Of a DNA stretch of 64,000 bases, positions 63,130-64,000 are shown in pieces (positions within the stretch are counted from its first letter, which is position 1; the number at the start of each line of letters is the position of its first letter). Made by a program: the position numbers and the translations under genes. Below the pieces are notes generated by a model. The model searched no databases and was not told where the DNA came from. It worked only from the letters and a program-made list of their open reading frames with translations. Source of the stretch: Nocardiopsis gilva YIM 90087 (GTDB lineage: Bacteria > Actinomycetota > Actinomycetes > Streptosporangiales > Streptosporangiaceae). The stretch covers positions 2,852,001-2,916,000 of the forward strand of contig NZ_CP022753.1 of assembly GCF_002263495.1 (NCBI RefSeq), written 5' to 3'.

Positions 63130-64000
63130 TTTCCCGCCTCCTGAACCGTGTTGAGGACCCGCACATCGGAGAACAGCGCGCTCGGGCAGCCGTGGCTGAC
63201 GGCGGCCACCTGGCCGGGCTGCCCCTTGCCGCATCGGAACGTGCCGCCGAGGACGTAGGTCTGCGGACCACCGACCGCCGTCATCGCGTTCCAGAAATCG
63301 GTCGTGGTCGCCTGGTAGGCGACGTCCCGCAGCATCCCCGTGAGTCGCCCGTTCTCGATCCGGTAGAAGCGCTGCCCGGTGAACTGGAAGTTGTACCGCT
63401 GCATGTCGATCGACCAGCTGCGGTCGCCGATGATGTAGATGCCGCGCTCCACACCGGAGATGAGCTCCTCGGTGGAGGGCCCGTTCTTCGCGGGCGCCAG
63501 CGACACGTTGGCCATGCGCTGGATCGGCATGGTCGCCGGGGAGTCGGCAAACGCGCACCCGTTGGAGGCGGGCTCGCCCTGCAGCGCCGAGATACGGCGG
63601 TCGCGCTGGTAGCCGACGAGGACGCCGTCGCGCACCAGGTCGAAGGAGGACGTGGCCACGCCCTCGTCGTCGTAGCCGATGCTGGCCAGCCCGTTCTCGA
63701 CGGTCCGGTCACCGGTGACGTTCATGATGGGCGAGCCGTACTGCAGCGAGCCGAGCTTGTCCACCGTCGCGAACGAGGTCCCCGCGTAGGCGGCCTCGTA
63801 GCCCAGCGCGCGGTCCAGCTCGGTGGCGTGGCCGATGGACTCGTGGATCGTCAGCCACAGCTGGGACGGGTGGATGACCAGGTCGTAGTTGCTCGCCTCG
63901 ACACTGGGCGCGGCGAGCTTCTCGGCGAGGAGGTCGGGGAGGTCGGCCAGCTCCGCCTCGACGGTGGGCATGTACTCCCAACCGCGCCCCGCGGGCGGAG
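63126..64000 (-). CDS. tldD: TldD metalloprotease, N-terminus beyond the window
   Basis: Partial: about 290 C-terminal residues of about 500. The zinc motif HESIGHATELDRALG (HExxxH) is visible, with GSPIMNVTGDRTVENGLASI and IIGDRSWSIDMQRYNFQFTG. The frame stays open to 64000, so the start lies outside. The ATG at 63971 (MPTVEAELADLPDLL) is internal. Coupled to tldE. Confidence 0.92.
   Translation of the reverse strand, partial: PPAGRGWEYMPTVEAELADLPDLLAEKLAAPSVEASNYDLVIHPSQLWLTIHESIGHATELDRALGYEAAYAGTSFATVDKLGSLQYGSPIMNVTGDRTVENGLASIGYDDEGVATSSFDLVRDGVLVGYQRDRRISALQGEPASNGCAFADSPATMPIQRMANVSLAPAKNGPSTEELISGVERGIYIIGDRSWSIDMQRYNFQFTGQRFYRIENGRLTGMLRDVAYQATTTDFWNAMTAVGGPQTYVLGGTFRCGKGQPGQVAAVSHGCPSALFSDVRVLNTVQEAGK

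Overview
The window is about 70% GC, with actinobacterial codon use, GTG starts and many overlapping stop/start pairs. The gene content (FurA-KatG, PaaX, MocR, XRE/DUF397, SAV_915, dodecin, RtcB, TldD/TldE) suits a filamentous actinomycete. A Nocardiopsis or Streptomonospora relative is my guess from style; no rRNA or other taxonomic marker is present.

Region 1 (1-7295) is the right end of an integrated conjugative element. Genes run leftward: small coupled proteins, a NUDIX hydrolase, a tiny zinc-finger protein, a small membrane protein, a large Gly/Ser-rich membrane protein and an FtsK/TraB-type DNA translocase. The border is a 3' half copy of tRNA-Pro(GGG). The integrase and the intact tRNA must lie left of position 1.

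Region 2 (7296-20300) is chromosome: a broken reductase relic, furA-katG with an AT-rich operator, a methyltransferase, a lactate-permease-family transporter, an MFS exporter behind a perfect 32-bp palindrome, two alpha/beta hydrolases and an aldo/keto reductase.

Region 3 (20400-30550) is a catabolic cluster for an aromatic acyl-CoA, most likely 2-aminobenzoate (anthranilate), possibly salicylate: SDR, enoyl-CoA hydratase, RidA, PaaX-type regulator, acyl-CoA dehydrogenase (frameshifted), aryl-CoA ligase, a fused flavin monooxygenase/Old-Yellow-Enzyme protein and an alpha/beta hydrolase. Two promoters in it share one layout.

Region 4 (30560-47400) is accessory: a broken sulfotransferase, a Sir2 deacylase convergent with a 1198-aa NACHT NTPase, a TetR-controlled set (SDR, KstD-like flavoprotein, lactate-monooxygenase-like enzyme), an XRE/DUF397/anti-sigma-like ATPase group, gene relics, a low-GC orphan, and ung.

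Region 5 (47490-64000) is mostly conserved chromosome: MgtC, GH15 (frameshifted), Uma2, MocR, FadD, a lipase, moaA, rtcB, mobA, dodecin and the TldE/TldD pair, which runs off the right edge. Between mobA and dodecin lies a well-formed candidate small RNA on the minus strand (60976-61088), with its own promoter, three hairpins and a U-tract terminator.

Several genes are broken by frameshifts. At least two of the breaks sit in C/G homopolymers, so sequencing error and true decay both need considering.
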